A stretch of DNA of 64,000 nucleotides from Apostichopus japonicus. Taxonomy: Eukaryota; Echinodermata; Holothuroidea; Aspidochirotida; Stichopodidae. The stretch lies in assembly GCF_037975245.1 (NCBI RefSeq), contig NC_092581.1, positions 7,777,501-7,841,500 of the forward strand. Reading direction: 5' to 3'. The stretch's first letter is position 1. Every line of letters starts with the position of its first letter. This document shows, in pieces, positions 47,423-58,666 of this stretch. The position numbers were made by a program, and so were the translations under genes. The notes under the pieces were generated by a model. It saw nothing but the letters and a program-made list of their open reading frames with translations. It had not been told where the DNA came from and made no database searches.

Positions 47423-47783
47423 TTAAAGAGGCCATGACACGAAAAATCCAACTCATCGAAAGTAACTTCCTCTGAATCTATGAGAAAATCTATGTTCAAA
47501 ACTATCCTCAACACCTTGAAAACCTCAAGGACTAATTAGTAATTAACGTTTTAATATTCGCATCCGAAAATAGATATCTGAGAATGCGATTTCACAACAA
47601 GACAATGATGACGTCATGTTAGGAACACACGTGCAAAGCTCAGGCATGTATCGGATGCGCGACGATCATACCGTTCCATATACAGTACACGCACATTTAC
47701 ACTGAGAGAACAACCACTGTATTACGCTATATCGTTAGAAATTTCAAGTTTGTTTTACGACTGTTGTAAAATATCCGAGAGAA

Positions 47784-47992
47784 ATGCCGGTCCGTTGTGT
47801 TGTTGGGGCTGCATAAATATCATTACCCATGCAATTAGCCTTCATCCATGGCTGAAGGACGAAAAAAAACACGGCGATTATGACCAAGTTAGTGCACAAC
47901 ACCAGCGCCGATTTCACTGGGCCTAGCCAGTATGCAGCTCCGAATGAAGCGAACACTTCACGGAAGCATACTACGATCCCTCCTTTTTGTTA
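47784..47992 (+). pseudogene. THAP zinc-finger domain remnant
   Basis: Starts MPVRCVVGA, then in shifted frames HPWLKDEKK, MTKLVHNTSADFTGPSQYAA and SEHFTEAYYDP. These are successive pieces of a THAP C2CH DNA-binding domain (N-terminal Cys, the HPW motif, SEHF and YDP). At least three frame changes and a stop make it nonfunctional. It sits 360 bp inside the left terminus of the TTAA element, where a transposase N terminus would be expected. What follows is not recognisable. Confidence 0.78.
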
Positions 47993-49360
47993 TGAAATAA
48001 AACAAATGGACTTTAACGGTTCGACATAAAAGAGTCATTCTTCTGTCAAGTAATCCACAAAAAACTACTCTGAAGACCAGATCGGGGAACAGGAAACCTC
48101 CAATGGGGCAAGTGGCGATCCTTAGGAGGTAGCGCGCCGAGCACTAGTAGTACTATAGTATTAGCGTTACTACACTGAAGTCGCAATAGACGAAGAGATT
48201 TTACTGTATCATCAAAATTAACACCCCCTTCATTGCTCTATTGTATACTAATAAGCTATGAGGTTAGCTTCAGAAGCGATGGGTTACATCTTCTTGTGAA
48301 CAAATCTCAGTGCCCCAATTTATTTCTGGAATATGCTGGATCAGTTAATTATAGCAATAATTTCTTATTCCTATTCCAGGAAAACCATTTATTATGTTGT
48401 GGAGGGAGTGGGGATGGGTCAAAATAGGTAGGTAAAAAGATTTTATTCCAAAGGTTGTTTAATTAAATCTCAAAGCGATTTATTTTAAAGTCACAGAGCC
48501 AAAAATTCACACAACATAGTTCAAGTGTTAAATCATTGAACAAAATTTATTCAATATCAGTTCTAGACAGTCATTCTGGACAATCTGAACTAACATTAAC
48601 AACAATCATTGTATTATATGACATAAAAGTAAAACTGTACTTTCCATAAACATTATCATTCTTAAATTACACTAATGTAATTTGTGACATCAAAGGAGGT
48701 TAAAAGAAAACAACTTACATGAATTTTTTTGCTTTAAGCCTACAAAGCAGTTGCATGTCCATCGCTATCAATCGTTGTTGTGACAAATTAATTAGAATAA
48801 TCCAGAAGCAAATACAATACAGGGTTATTTAAACCAAGAAACACTGCACGACGCAACTCATATGCAAAAATGTTACCCACGCAGGACGACATGTACAACA
48901 CTGATGGGCAATGTGAAACACAGCATCACACGCATTAAAACAATCGAAGACCATTAACAGGGTGTACTGCTGAGTTTTTGAAGAAAGACTACAAAACAAA
49001 CCAACTGCTGCTGAAGAAACAGTCTAAACATTCAAGAGTTCTGCTGCCTCCATTGGTCTTTATTATGACTTTTCTGTCAAATATCATTGGTGATATGGAT
49101 ATTTTGGCTTCCAGATTAAAGGTACGAATCAACAAGGTAAATGCCCCTAAAAAGATCAATGCCCGTTCCCTTATGCACATATTATATGACATCACGGTCA
49201 CACCAATACTTGTGTCTAAATGCTTCAAATCATGCCTTTTCTTTTATTGTTGATGTTGGGTCTGGAAAATAACCTTTTCATCCTGAATTAAAAGTCTTGA
49301 ATTTCAATATATCAACACTGAGGGAACCCTGACGGATTGATAATCCAACACAATCGTAGT

Positions 49361-49544
49361 TTAGAAAGGCTTCCTATACAATGAGTTTTCTCCTGGCAAC
49401 TTGAATCCAGTGTAATGACCATTGGCTGGAAAATCACTTCTGATCCTTTGGACTGCACATGATGGTAGCACAACCCTGACGTGTCTTGCTAGGAACCCCA
49501 AGTATCATTGAACCTGTTGACCGTAGGCTATGTATCTGTACTGC
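49361..49544 (-). pseudogene. P2X7 cytoplasmic (ballast) domain, C-terminal exon remnant
   Basis: Following an acceptor TTTTTTCCCAG, the - strand reads YRYIAYGQQVQ, stop, YLGFLARHVRVVLPSCAVQ, then RIRSDFPANGHYTGFKLPGE, ending at TAA (49361-49363). The block LPSCAV-RIR-FP-GxYTGFK matches the end of the P2X7 intracellular domain family. The internal TGA replaces a position that is usually Trp. No P2X channel sequence is present: only the cytoplasmic domain family, as in stand-alone invertebrate proteins. Confidence 0.78.
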
Positions 49545-49970
49545 CTGGGAAAAAATTTATGAAAGTTCAAAATGTATTAATGTTGGCCATGATGTCCACA
49601 ATAACAAGCAGGCACACAATGTACAGTTATGGTTACATTTGTTGTGATTTTACACCTTCCATGTATCATGAAACATTCTTTTGTTTCAGAAAATTGATTT
49701 GCAAAACTCCAGGCCAAAGTACTAGCCAAGTAATAATGAGTATGAAATAACACATATGCCTACCTAGCATGGCTGCATAATGCAACTTACATCCCCGAGC
49801 CAAACTTTCAGTATGCAACCAACCCTACTAGTACTACACACTCTACATATGGGTTGTAAGTTACCGTAACACAACGCACAATACGGTTTAGGGTGTTCCG
49901 CGAATTCCAACAACACATGCACAAAATGGACTGGATTTTGTTTTTAAATGCTTCGTTAATAAATTCTTAC

Positions 49971-50245
49971 CACGTTGTATGTTCCTTGCAATGGTTTCGA
50001 ACGGATTTCTTCTTCGATATGTTGTGGAGCTTCAATTTCGGCTCGTTTAACAGGCTCGAACTGATACGGTTCTAACACCTCCGCTCCACCCTCAGCGTTC
50101 GGTTCAATATTGGAATGATCATCGCCTTCACTCTCTGCTTCGAATATGAGAAAGGGCACTCTAATTATAGCCCAATTTCACTGCCTAGTGAAGAACCATT
50201 ATCACTTTGAACTTCGGTTGCCGCATTTGGCTCTGGATCCGCCAT
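49971..50245 (-). pseudogene. P2X7 cytoplasmic-domain-like protein, N-terminal exon remnant
   Basis: On the - strand ATG at 50245 opens MADPEPNAATEVQSDNGSS and runs to a stop. After a one-base-type shift, the frame GDDHSNIEPNAEGGAEVLEP continues into PYQFEPVKR and ends at a good donor, GTG|GTAAGA (49971/49970). Acidic N termini with a PYQFEP motif are typical of invertebrate proteins carrying the P2X7 receptor cytoplasmic domain. The Cys-rich core expected next was not found in the following 430 bp. Confidence 0.65.
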
Positions 50246-50582
50246 TTCACAGGAAATTTTGATTTGATATCGCACTTGTGATCGGTGTTTTGTTTAGTAA
50301 CTACTAGTGGTATGTGTACTTGTCTACTGTGTACGTGAATGGTACCGTAGCAGCGACAACAAATATGTGTTCAAAACGTGACGTCACATGACGTCATGCG
50401 AATCGGAAAATTTTCGAGTAAACAAAGTTTCAAACGCCGAAAAGGGTAAATTCATTCTCAATTTTCGACTTGAAAAATCAAGTTTTAAACTGGCAGATTG
50501 GTTGATACATGTTTTAGAGAACATTCTTTAATGGATCCCAAAAATATAGGACTTTGAAATTTTCGTGTCATGGCCACTTTAA

Positions 50583-51935
50583 ACACCTCCAAGCCCATTT
50601 AACACATGATTCCTTGCCTACCATAAGAGGAAGTTATGGGATGGTGATAGCATTTGTGTGAGGGTGTTTAAGCGTACTCTGTGTGTATCTGTCACTATGC
50701 GATGCATTGATTTTTGTAAATACTGTAACTACAAAAAGGAAACGTTGGATTAATTTAAAGAAAACTGTAGGATCATGAACTTAATACTATATGTGGTACG
50801 CACATCCACCTTATTGAGTACAACAAATTTAGAATGTTCATCTGCTTCTTAAAATTATAAAATGTCTTCAGTTCTCTTTGTTTTAGAAAACACATTTTAA
50901 AAGATACAAAATCTACATGGAGGTTGACATTAAATGATCGCTGTACATCATTCACCTAATTGGACCTTATAGTTCTATGGATCGCAAGATCACTTGTGTC
51001 ATTAATAAAATTTCTTTTTAATGTTTGTGCAAACACAGGCTTTGGTCAGTAGTTTGATATTTCACAGTATGTTCCATTTTGCTCACATCATGATTCTAAT
51101 CAATGTAATATGAATTATGAAGTATGGAATACTTAACTAGTTTCTGCAATGTTCTTTTATGATTGGAAGTGGAATATACTTAGGTAAGTTTGTGCATTGC
51201 TCTGTACCTGCATATCAGTATTACAGTGAAACAAATTGCACAGTAGAGGTTCAGCTTTGTGCAAGTTTTTTTTCACTGTAATATTGATATACAGGTACAG
51301 ACTCCATAGCAAAACCTTCTTTCAGCAACTTTCACTCAAACCAGATTGGTTAAAGAGATTATTTACACTTATTTGATTTACCTCTTAAGATTTAATTTTC
51401 TATCTCCTTGATTGGTTTATTAAAGCTTTGCAGCAAACTTTCCTTCAAAACTAGGACAGGACACAGAAACCACTTACTTGAAATGAATAGCTACTTTTCT
51501 AGTGAGTTTATGTACACAGGGACAAATAACTTAATTGACAATACAGTGCACTTAAGTACAGTGTTAAATACAGTGCTTATAGTACGCTATTGAGTAGGAT
51601 GTGGCCAAAATTGACAATGAGTCTGTTTATGCTTCAGAAAGTCTTTAAAGTGACTAATTGAGTTTACTACTAAAGCACTGCTTCTGAGCACAGTAGCATG
51701 TTTTAATAGTACTTTTGTTGAATTTGCAGTACAGCAGTATAGTAGTATGAATTAATTGGTTCATATTTGTTTTGTAGTGTAAGGTTTTGCCACACAGCTA
51801 AGATTAGCAATATTCAACAAGAGGCCAATTCATCTCATTACCAGCAAACACTGATATCAAATTATTATTTGTTTTTGAAGTTTTTACATGACTGCATGTA
51901 TTTGTGAACCCTACACTGAACAATTTTTCCTTTTT
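50583..51935. other. Unassigned intergenic sequence
   Basis: No gene recognised. Near 51205-51300 there is an inverted pair of roughly 25 bp (GTACCTGCATATCAGTATTA and TAATATTGATATACAGGTAC) that could be the end pair of a very small inserted element. Confidence 0.35.
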
Positions 51936-51980
51936 GGTTCCTTGCTTTTTGCAAAGCAAGGAACCTATGCGTTCAACTTG

Positions 51981-52045
<65 letters not shown>

Positions 52046-54617
52046 ACGCTTGGCTTGTGTACACGATATCTCAATAAGGAAATGATGTATCATGATCAAA
52101 CTTGGTGAGTGGATGGCCCATAGTAAGAGGAAGATCCCTATTGTTTTTGGTGCCCGCAAAGGTCACCAAAGGTCAGTTAGATGCCAAAAACCAATATATT
52201 AAAAACAGCAATAACTCCCATTGACAGGGTCCGACATGGTTGATATTTTGGGAGTAGTTGTGAATGGGGTAAGGCATCGTTTCCAAACATAACGGTAATG
52301 TGATCCGAGGTCAACAAAGGTCAATTAATGATAAAAAACTAGTATTTTTGCGATAACTTGAGAACGAAATGTCCGTTAGGGTTGGGAGTTGCTTCAATGT
52401 AATCCAATTGTCGACCCGCACCTCGGTGACCCTTGACCTCAATTTGACCTTTGGTGACCTTTACGTGTTTTTGGGGATTTTTACAGTTTTGATGCTATTT
52501 TCAGATGTCAAAGGTACCTTCTGAACATAAATGTCAATAGGTTGACCCCGTGTGACCTTTATGTGCGAAGTTATATGGGGTCAAAGTTTTTCGGTCGGAG
52601 TTAGGATGGTTGTACAGACTTGTCGTTTTGTTTTTTGGAATCAGGAGATTGAACTACATCTGAAACCAAGGTCAAAAGGTCAAAGGTCACATTAGAAAAA
52701 ATGTGCTTATTTTGGGAGGAAACGAGCAAAAAAGAAAATGTTTGGTTTTGATGCTAGATTTGGATACCAAAGGTACCTTCCGATCAAAAATGTCAATGGG
52801 TTGACACCTGTGTGACCTTCGTGTGCGAAGTTATACAAGGTCAAAGTTAATTTTCAGACATTTAATGCAATAACTCCCAGTTCCAAGGTGTGACGTGGTT
52901 GATATTTTTGGACAAGTTGCAAATGGTATAGGGGAATATTTTCAAACTTAACGGTCATGTGATCCGAGGTCACCAAAGGTCAATTAATGTCAAAAAATTA
53001 GTATTTTGGGGGTAGAAAATGGGCAAAGAAAAGAATGTTTGATTTTGTATAGTTTGATGCTCTAATTTAGTTCTCATCAATCAAAAATGTCAATAAGTTG
53101 ACCCAAGGTGACCTTTGTCTGTTAAGTTATATGAGGTCAAAGTTAATTTTCAGACATTTAGTGTAATAACTCCCAGTGCCAAGGTGTTACACAGTTGATA
53201 TTTTGAGACAAGTTGCAAATGGTATAGGGGAATATCTTCAAACTTAACGGTCACGTGATCCGAGGTCACCAAAGGTCAATTAATGATAAAAAACTAGTAT
53301 TTTTGGGATAACTTGAGAACAAATTGTCCGTTAGGGTTGGGAGTTGCTTCAATGTAATCCAATTGTCGACCCGCATCTGGGTGACCCTTGACCTCAATTT
53401 GACCTCTGGTGACCTCTGGTGACCTTTTTAGTGTTTTAGGGATTTTTACAGTTTTGATGCTATTTTCAGATGTCAAAGGTACCTTCTGATCATAAATGTC
53501 AATGGGTTGACCCCCGTGTGACCTTCGTGTGCGAAGTTATATGAGGTCAAAGTTAATTTTCAGACATTTAATGCAATAAATCCCAGTTCCAAGGTGTGAC
53601 AAGGTTGATATTTTTGGAGTAGTTGCAAATGGTATAGGGGAATATTTTCAAACATAACAGTCATGTGATCCGAGGTCACCAAAGGTCAATTAATGGTAAA
53701 AAACTAGTATTTTTGCGACAACTTGAGAACAAATTGTCCGTTAGGGTTGGGAGTTGCTTCAATGTAATCCAATTGTCGACCCGCATCTGGTTGACCCTTG
53801 ACCTCAATTTGACCTCTGGTGACCTTTTCGTGTTTTGTGGATTTTTACAGTTTCGATGCTATTTTCAGTTTTTAAATGTACCTTCTGATCATAAATGTCA
53901 ATGGGTTGACCCCCATTTGACCTTGGTGTGCGAAGTTATTGGAGGTCAAAGTTAATTTTCACACATTTAATGCAATAACTCCCAGTGCCAAGGTGTGACA
54001 AGGTTGATTTTTTTGGACAAGTTGCAAATGGTATAGGGGAATATTTTCAAACTTAACGGTCATGTGATCCAAGGTCACCAAAGGTCAGCTAATGTTAAAA
54101 AAGTAGTATTATGGGGGTGAAAATGGGCAAAGAAAAAATGTTTGAATTTTTACAGTCATGCTCTATTTAGGTCTCACCGATCAAAAATTTCAATTGGTTG
54201 ACCTCCGGGTGACCTTTGTGTGTGAAGTTACATACAAGTTCAAAGTTAATTTTTTGACATTTCATGTAATTAAATCTCAATGCCAAGGTGTGACATGGTT
54301 GATATTTTGGGACAAGTTGTGAATGGGGTGGTGGAACATTTTGAAACTTAAAGGTCATGTCATCTGAGGTCACCATTGTTATCATATCTGTTGACACGCT
54401 TGTAGGTCTCTTATATTTCTTACATTTGCGACGCCATATTTAGATCTCAAAAGTGCCTTTTGATAAAAAATCCGATCACATTTTGTGATCACAAAAGTGT
54501 TGGCTATAGTGTTGGTTACTTTATGGGAACATGTAGGACCACAATTACTTGGACTATTTCAGCCCAATCTTGCTTGATAATATTATGTGTATTGTCATAT
54601 ACCCCAAGCAAGGAACC
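51936..54617. repeat. Composite tandem array rich in AGGTCA half-sites
   Basis: Opens with a palindrome (GGTTCCTTGC ... GCAAGGAACC, 51936-51965) and a (TG)n run (51982-52040), and closes with CAAGCAAGGAACC near 54605-54617. Between them two related units alternate. The phrase CAAAGTTAATTTTCAGACAT recurs near 52841, 53137, 53547, 53945 and 54241, spaced about 296, 410, 398 and 296 bp. The longer unit adds GTCCGTTAGGGTTGGGAGTT (52371, 53326, 53736). AGGTCA and its complement occur many times in every unit. No coding function. Confidence 0.9.
51982..52040. repeat. (TG)n microsatellite
   Basis: Uninterrupted GT dinucleotide run at the left edge of the composite array. Confidence 0.97.
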
Positions 54618-56301
54618 ACAGTGCCCTTGGGTTCTTGTTCTTGTTCAATTTATACTTACTTTTCACACTATGAAGATTACCAATCATTGTCAGTCAGTGT
54701 AATTCAATAACTAGGCGGACTTTGTCCTCTTGTCCGCACCTAGACGCAGGAAATAAACCTATAGTAGGCTACGCATCTAGGCACAATGCAGTATATGCAT
54801 TGCACATATTTACAAGTTAAAGCCTAGGTATTAAGCGATATTATTTTGTTCGTATCCATCTGACATGCTGAAAAAAAACGTTCCTTGCTAGCTGCAAGTT
54901 CCAAGATAGTAAATGATAGTAGTAAACATTGCTGCATGGGTATTGTCAGTGAAATCCTTACAGACTATTGTTTTTTTTTAACTTGAAGCTCAGAGGGTAC
55001 CAGACAGTTCTGGACATTGTCAGACCTTTTCGGACATGTACTTTAAAATCGGACAACTGTATGGAACACCACTGTATGCACAACTGGGTCATTATATGTA
55101 CCAAAAGGAAGGAAAAATCAGTTATGGTATGCAGGCACAGCACACATATGCAGGATTTTCTTGCTGGTGAGGTGGAATCGTTATAATCTGATCTTAGCTG
55201 GTCAGCACCACACAACAGGCAGTTAAATATGACACCTTAGAGGGCATTTTGGTATAAAAATGCCCAGACAAAGCTCTACTTCGCCCAGTGAAAAGGCAGT
55301 GGTTGTCACTCGGACACCACGATGAGGTCAGCTTTGAGGGACTTTTGGTCAGAGAACTTTCTTTTTTAAGAATGACTACACATTTTTTTTGGTCCCTTTA
55401 TTTATTTCTCATTCATTATACTAAAACTTTTGAGAAGTAAAACTGTCAGAAAATAGTAACAAGACAACAAAACATAGCTGCCAATGATGGCACAACCACT
55501 TCATAAACAAGCTATCAAACACTATGAAAAGACTTGAGGTAAAGTAGTAGAAGGTAATGTTACTTAAATGAAAGGCAAGACCAGGAATGGCAAGAAAGTT
55601 TGGTGGAACAGTTATAAAGTACATGATACAATAATATGTCACCCTATATAAGATATAAGAATAAAATATATATATGCTCCCAGCAAAAAAAATGTACCCT
55701 AAACTTACAGGGGTAAACTATGGTTGAAATTAATTAGGATAAAACATGGTAAAGTTACCACAGTAGCCCTCTACAGAATAAAAGTATGGTACTGTACACA
55801 CTTAATTTACTTGACATAAACTGTACCATACACTGTAAAACTGTTTAACCTTTATATTGTTGTCATCAGACCTCGACAAATAAGGTCGTCAACTCACCAT
55901 TGTAGAATTTTAGCTTTGACCATTAGAAAATGCACCACGCTCAACAGTTTGGGGAGTGACTCGTGGGCTGGTCAAACCCCAATATTAGCAAGGTTACCAT
56001 GTTACAAACATTTCACAGAATGATGAAAGCAGTACTGTACCTTGGCAAACTTGAAGCAAGTTCAAATTGTAAACTAATTTTTGTCAATGACCAATATCAA
56101 TGGCAATTAACTGTGTAAAATGGTTTGCTATCTGCACCTGCATTATTTTGAGAATTTCGTATCACTGGAGGTTGTTCATGAACTTCACAGAGCATTTATA
56201 AACATACCGCAAAAACAATTAAAATCTAATATACAATTTACTACAGGGAAAGATTTGAGCTTAAGAAGTACAGTACGTAATGTGTTTTGAGGGCATTCAT
56301 A
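54618..56301. other. Unassigned intergenic sequence
   Basis: No gene recognised. Around 55690-55850 the phrases GTACCCTAAACTTACAGGGG and ACCACAGTAGCC show loose inverted similarity to 57440-57500; too weak to define an element. Confidence 0.3.
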
Positions 56302-56495
56302 AATATGTATGTATTATATGTATTTTAGATCCCCCTGCAAGCAGGAACTCGCGAAGAAGCCGCAAGCTGACCGAAGTCAGTCTCTAAGATTCATATTTAA
56401 TGTCCATGATTATGAATTGTCAATCGTCAACAACTCCGTAACTGGACAACATACATTAATCTTGGAGTGACTTGAACTCAGGACATCGTGACTCG
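56302..56495 (-). mobile_element. tRNA-derived SINE, copy 2 (5'-decayed)
   Basis: Reverse-complement match to the SINE at 7101-7345: the tail with TACAT repeats lies at the low-coordinate end, then CCTGCAAGCAGGAACTCGCG, then the body. A decayed B box (GAGTTCAAGTC) lies near 56470. The A-box half is not recognisable, so the copy is truncated or diverged at its 5' end. Confidence 0.82.
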
Positions 56496-58621
56496 GAACA
56501 TCGGGACATATAAGTTGTGTTCATATATTAATTTCTCAACCAATTGAAAAAGTTTATGGAACATAGATATCATGACGGCTTGGTTATGTGCAGGCAACCC
56601 CTAAACAGTGGAGTATAGTACTAGCGACCCAGGTTTAGAGTACTAACAATAAACATTGGTCATCCCCATCTCTAACAACAGTAGGATAATATTAAGTTGG
56701 TTCACAAAATCCTGAAGAAAAAAATGTTTCGTGCCAGGATACCAATGCACTTAAGGTTGCCAAATTGCTCTTAAATTATTTCTTGAGGCATTTTCTACAT
56801 GCCATAGTTCATAATTTGCAAACTTTACAACAATTATCTAGGATTTTTGTCACAAGTTTGCTGTTATCATTGACATGATTTTTGGGCAAACAGTTTCAGA
56901 TTTTCACTCAACATGAGTTTCAAGTGGAAGATAGATGCTTTTTCAGCCTTAGATTTTAATTGCGTAAAAGATCGCTTTGATTTAGGTTGTGTAATGGAGT
57001 ATAAGTGACATTTTTCACGCACCATTCTGCAGCTAAAAGACAGATAAATAACTTTGAAAATGTATGAAGTCGCGCTTACTTAGTAGCCATTCAAAGTTGC
57101 ATTGAGGTACTGTATACGCTGCACACCTAGCTACTGTATATGCCTTGTACTAGAGGAGCCCTAATGTTACATAAGCCACGCTACCATCGTAGGTATTTTT
57201 GCTGATGTTCTTTGGAATTGTTTTAGAATTGTTAGACACTGCAGTGTTCCTGGCTGCTTATTAATTATTCTGCGATATGATATTCTTTGTTCATCATTTC
57301 ATGGAAAAAGTTAAATTTCATTCAGCACAGAAACATAATTTTCCAATCTGTAATTATGTAGCACAAATTATGATACAATCAACCATTGGGTGAAATTTAA
57401 GGTAATTTGTGTTGTACTGATTATAGTTAAGAATAGGGAAAACTGTGGTACACTTAGGGTACAACGCTTGTAAATTTAGGGTAAAACTTACTGTGGTACA
57501 ATTAGGTAAAACCATTGTATAACAATGTTAAGTACAAAGTCTAATCTAGCCAATTTTACCAAAAATGTGCATTTTTCTCATGTAACGAAAATCAAGCAAA
57601 TTTAACGGCACTTTTTGGAGCCATGAAGAAAGGCGCCAAATTCAATGGAGATTTATCAGAAGTACAACAAAAATAGAAATTTTTACTGTTTCATTATGAA
57701 AAATATATGTGAGATTCAACTTTCTGGTCATGGAAGCCAGCGACGCCTTCTTTTGCATGATTCAAACATTTAAACCAGAGGGGTAGGTCTCAAGCAGTTT
57801 GCGAAATTTCATACGTCTGACTGACCAAATTTGGGGGCTCATTACCTCGTTCATTGACAGGAACATTGACAGGAACAGTAGGGAAAGTTTGAACGAGTAC
57901 AATACTAACTGGAGAATCCAGTGAAGAGAATGTGTTATCCAGTGTCTAAGAAATTGTAAAATAGTTTGTGGCAACGTTGTGTAATTTAGTTTGATCTCAT
58001 TTCTCCCCACAAACCCAATAATCTATCCTTTTTTCACAGAATTCAAACTAAGTAATTTGCAATTGGGTCAAAACCCTAATGGCAATGTTCTGCACTGTTC
58101 ATGTGCACACATATTTTCTTCTTAGTTCTGGTTGTAAGCTTCAAATGTTTGAAAGAGTGAAAATAATTAACATACACTGTTGATTGAAGTATAACATACT
58201 AACATAGATCTAATCATGCATTTGTGTATGTTCACTAGTTTATATTTACTTCATAACTAGATAGTCTAATTTGCAATTGGCAGTTCAGATTAATCTAGAT
58301 GATTCCTTACACTGTAGTTATAAAGATCCCTTTGCAGATTATGAGTGGATACCAAATAGTCTTTTGGTATGCCTTGAAGTACAATACTTACCTTGAAATA
58401 TAGTCCTGCATACTGTACCTTCTGGTCAGTATAGTAGAGGTTTGTATGTCCCAGTGGTACTTTGATTTGCCAATGGTGGATTCTCCTTGATGGGGAACAC
58501 TTTTTCAGTAACACTGGTCCTCTCAGGAAGCATTAAGTTAACAAGGTTTATAGAAGGGGTTAAATTGCTTCCGTAAGTCGATCAGTTAATTAATGAATGT
58601 TCTTTTTGATCTGTTTCACAG
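56496..58621. other. Unassigned sequence, possibly intronic
   Basis: No coding motif or repeat structure recognised. If the exon at 58622 belongs with the start at 37804, this stretch would be intron. Confidence 0.3.
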
Positions 58622-58666
58622 GGGAAGAGTCATGAGGACATGCTGGTAGATGACAATGGTCAAGAG
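58622..58666 (+). CDS. Putative internal 45-nt exon, unidentified gene
   Basis: A strong acceptor (CTGTTTCACAG) and strong donor (GAG|GTAAGC) bound 15 open codons, GKSHEDMLVDDNGQE. The size is a multiple of three and the reading is hydrophilic and acidic. It might belong to the gene starting at 37804 (matching phase) or be an exon of another transcript. No family was recognised. Confidence 0.4.

Larger units (their letters stand above)
47427..50578. mobile_element. Kolobok-like TTAA element (3152 bp) carrying THAP and P2X7-domain remnants
   Basis: Flanked by TTAA (47423-47426 and 50579-50582) with inverted termini AGAGGCCATGACACGAAAA and TTTTCGTGTCATGGCCACT. THAP zinc fingers and TTAA target sites are both known for Kolobok transposons. 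Near the left end a + strand THAP domain is readable across frameshifts. Near the right end, on the - strand, two exons match the P2X7 receptor cytoplasmic domain family. No intact DDE transposase core was recognised in the middle, so it is a decayed or nonautonomous member. Confidence 0.8.

Noticed and set aside
47744-47956. 70-codon hydrophobic - strand frame
   Set aside because: It is the antisense shadow of the THAP remnant.
48978-49253. 91-codon frame as a Kolobok transposase core
   Set aside because: No DDE-type or other transposase motif could be recognised; left unassigned.
51804-52159. Thr-His repeat proteins
   Set aside because: Produced by translating the (TG)n run.
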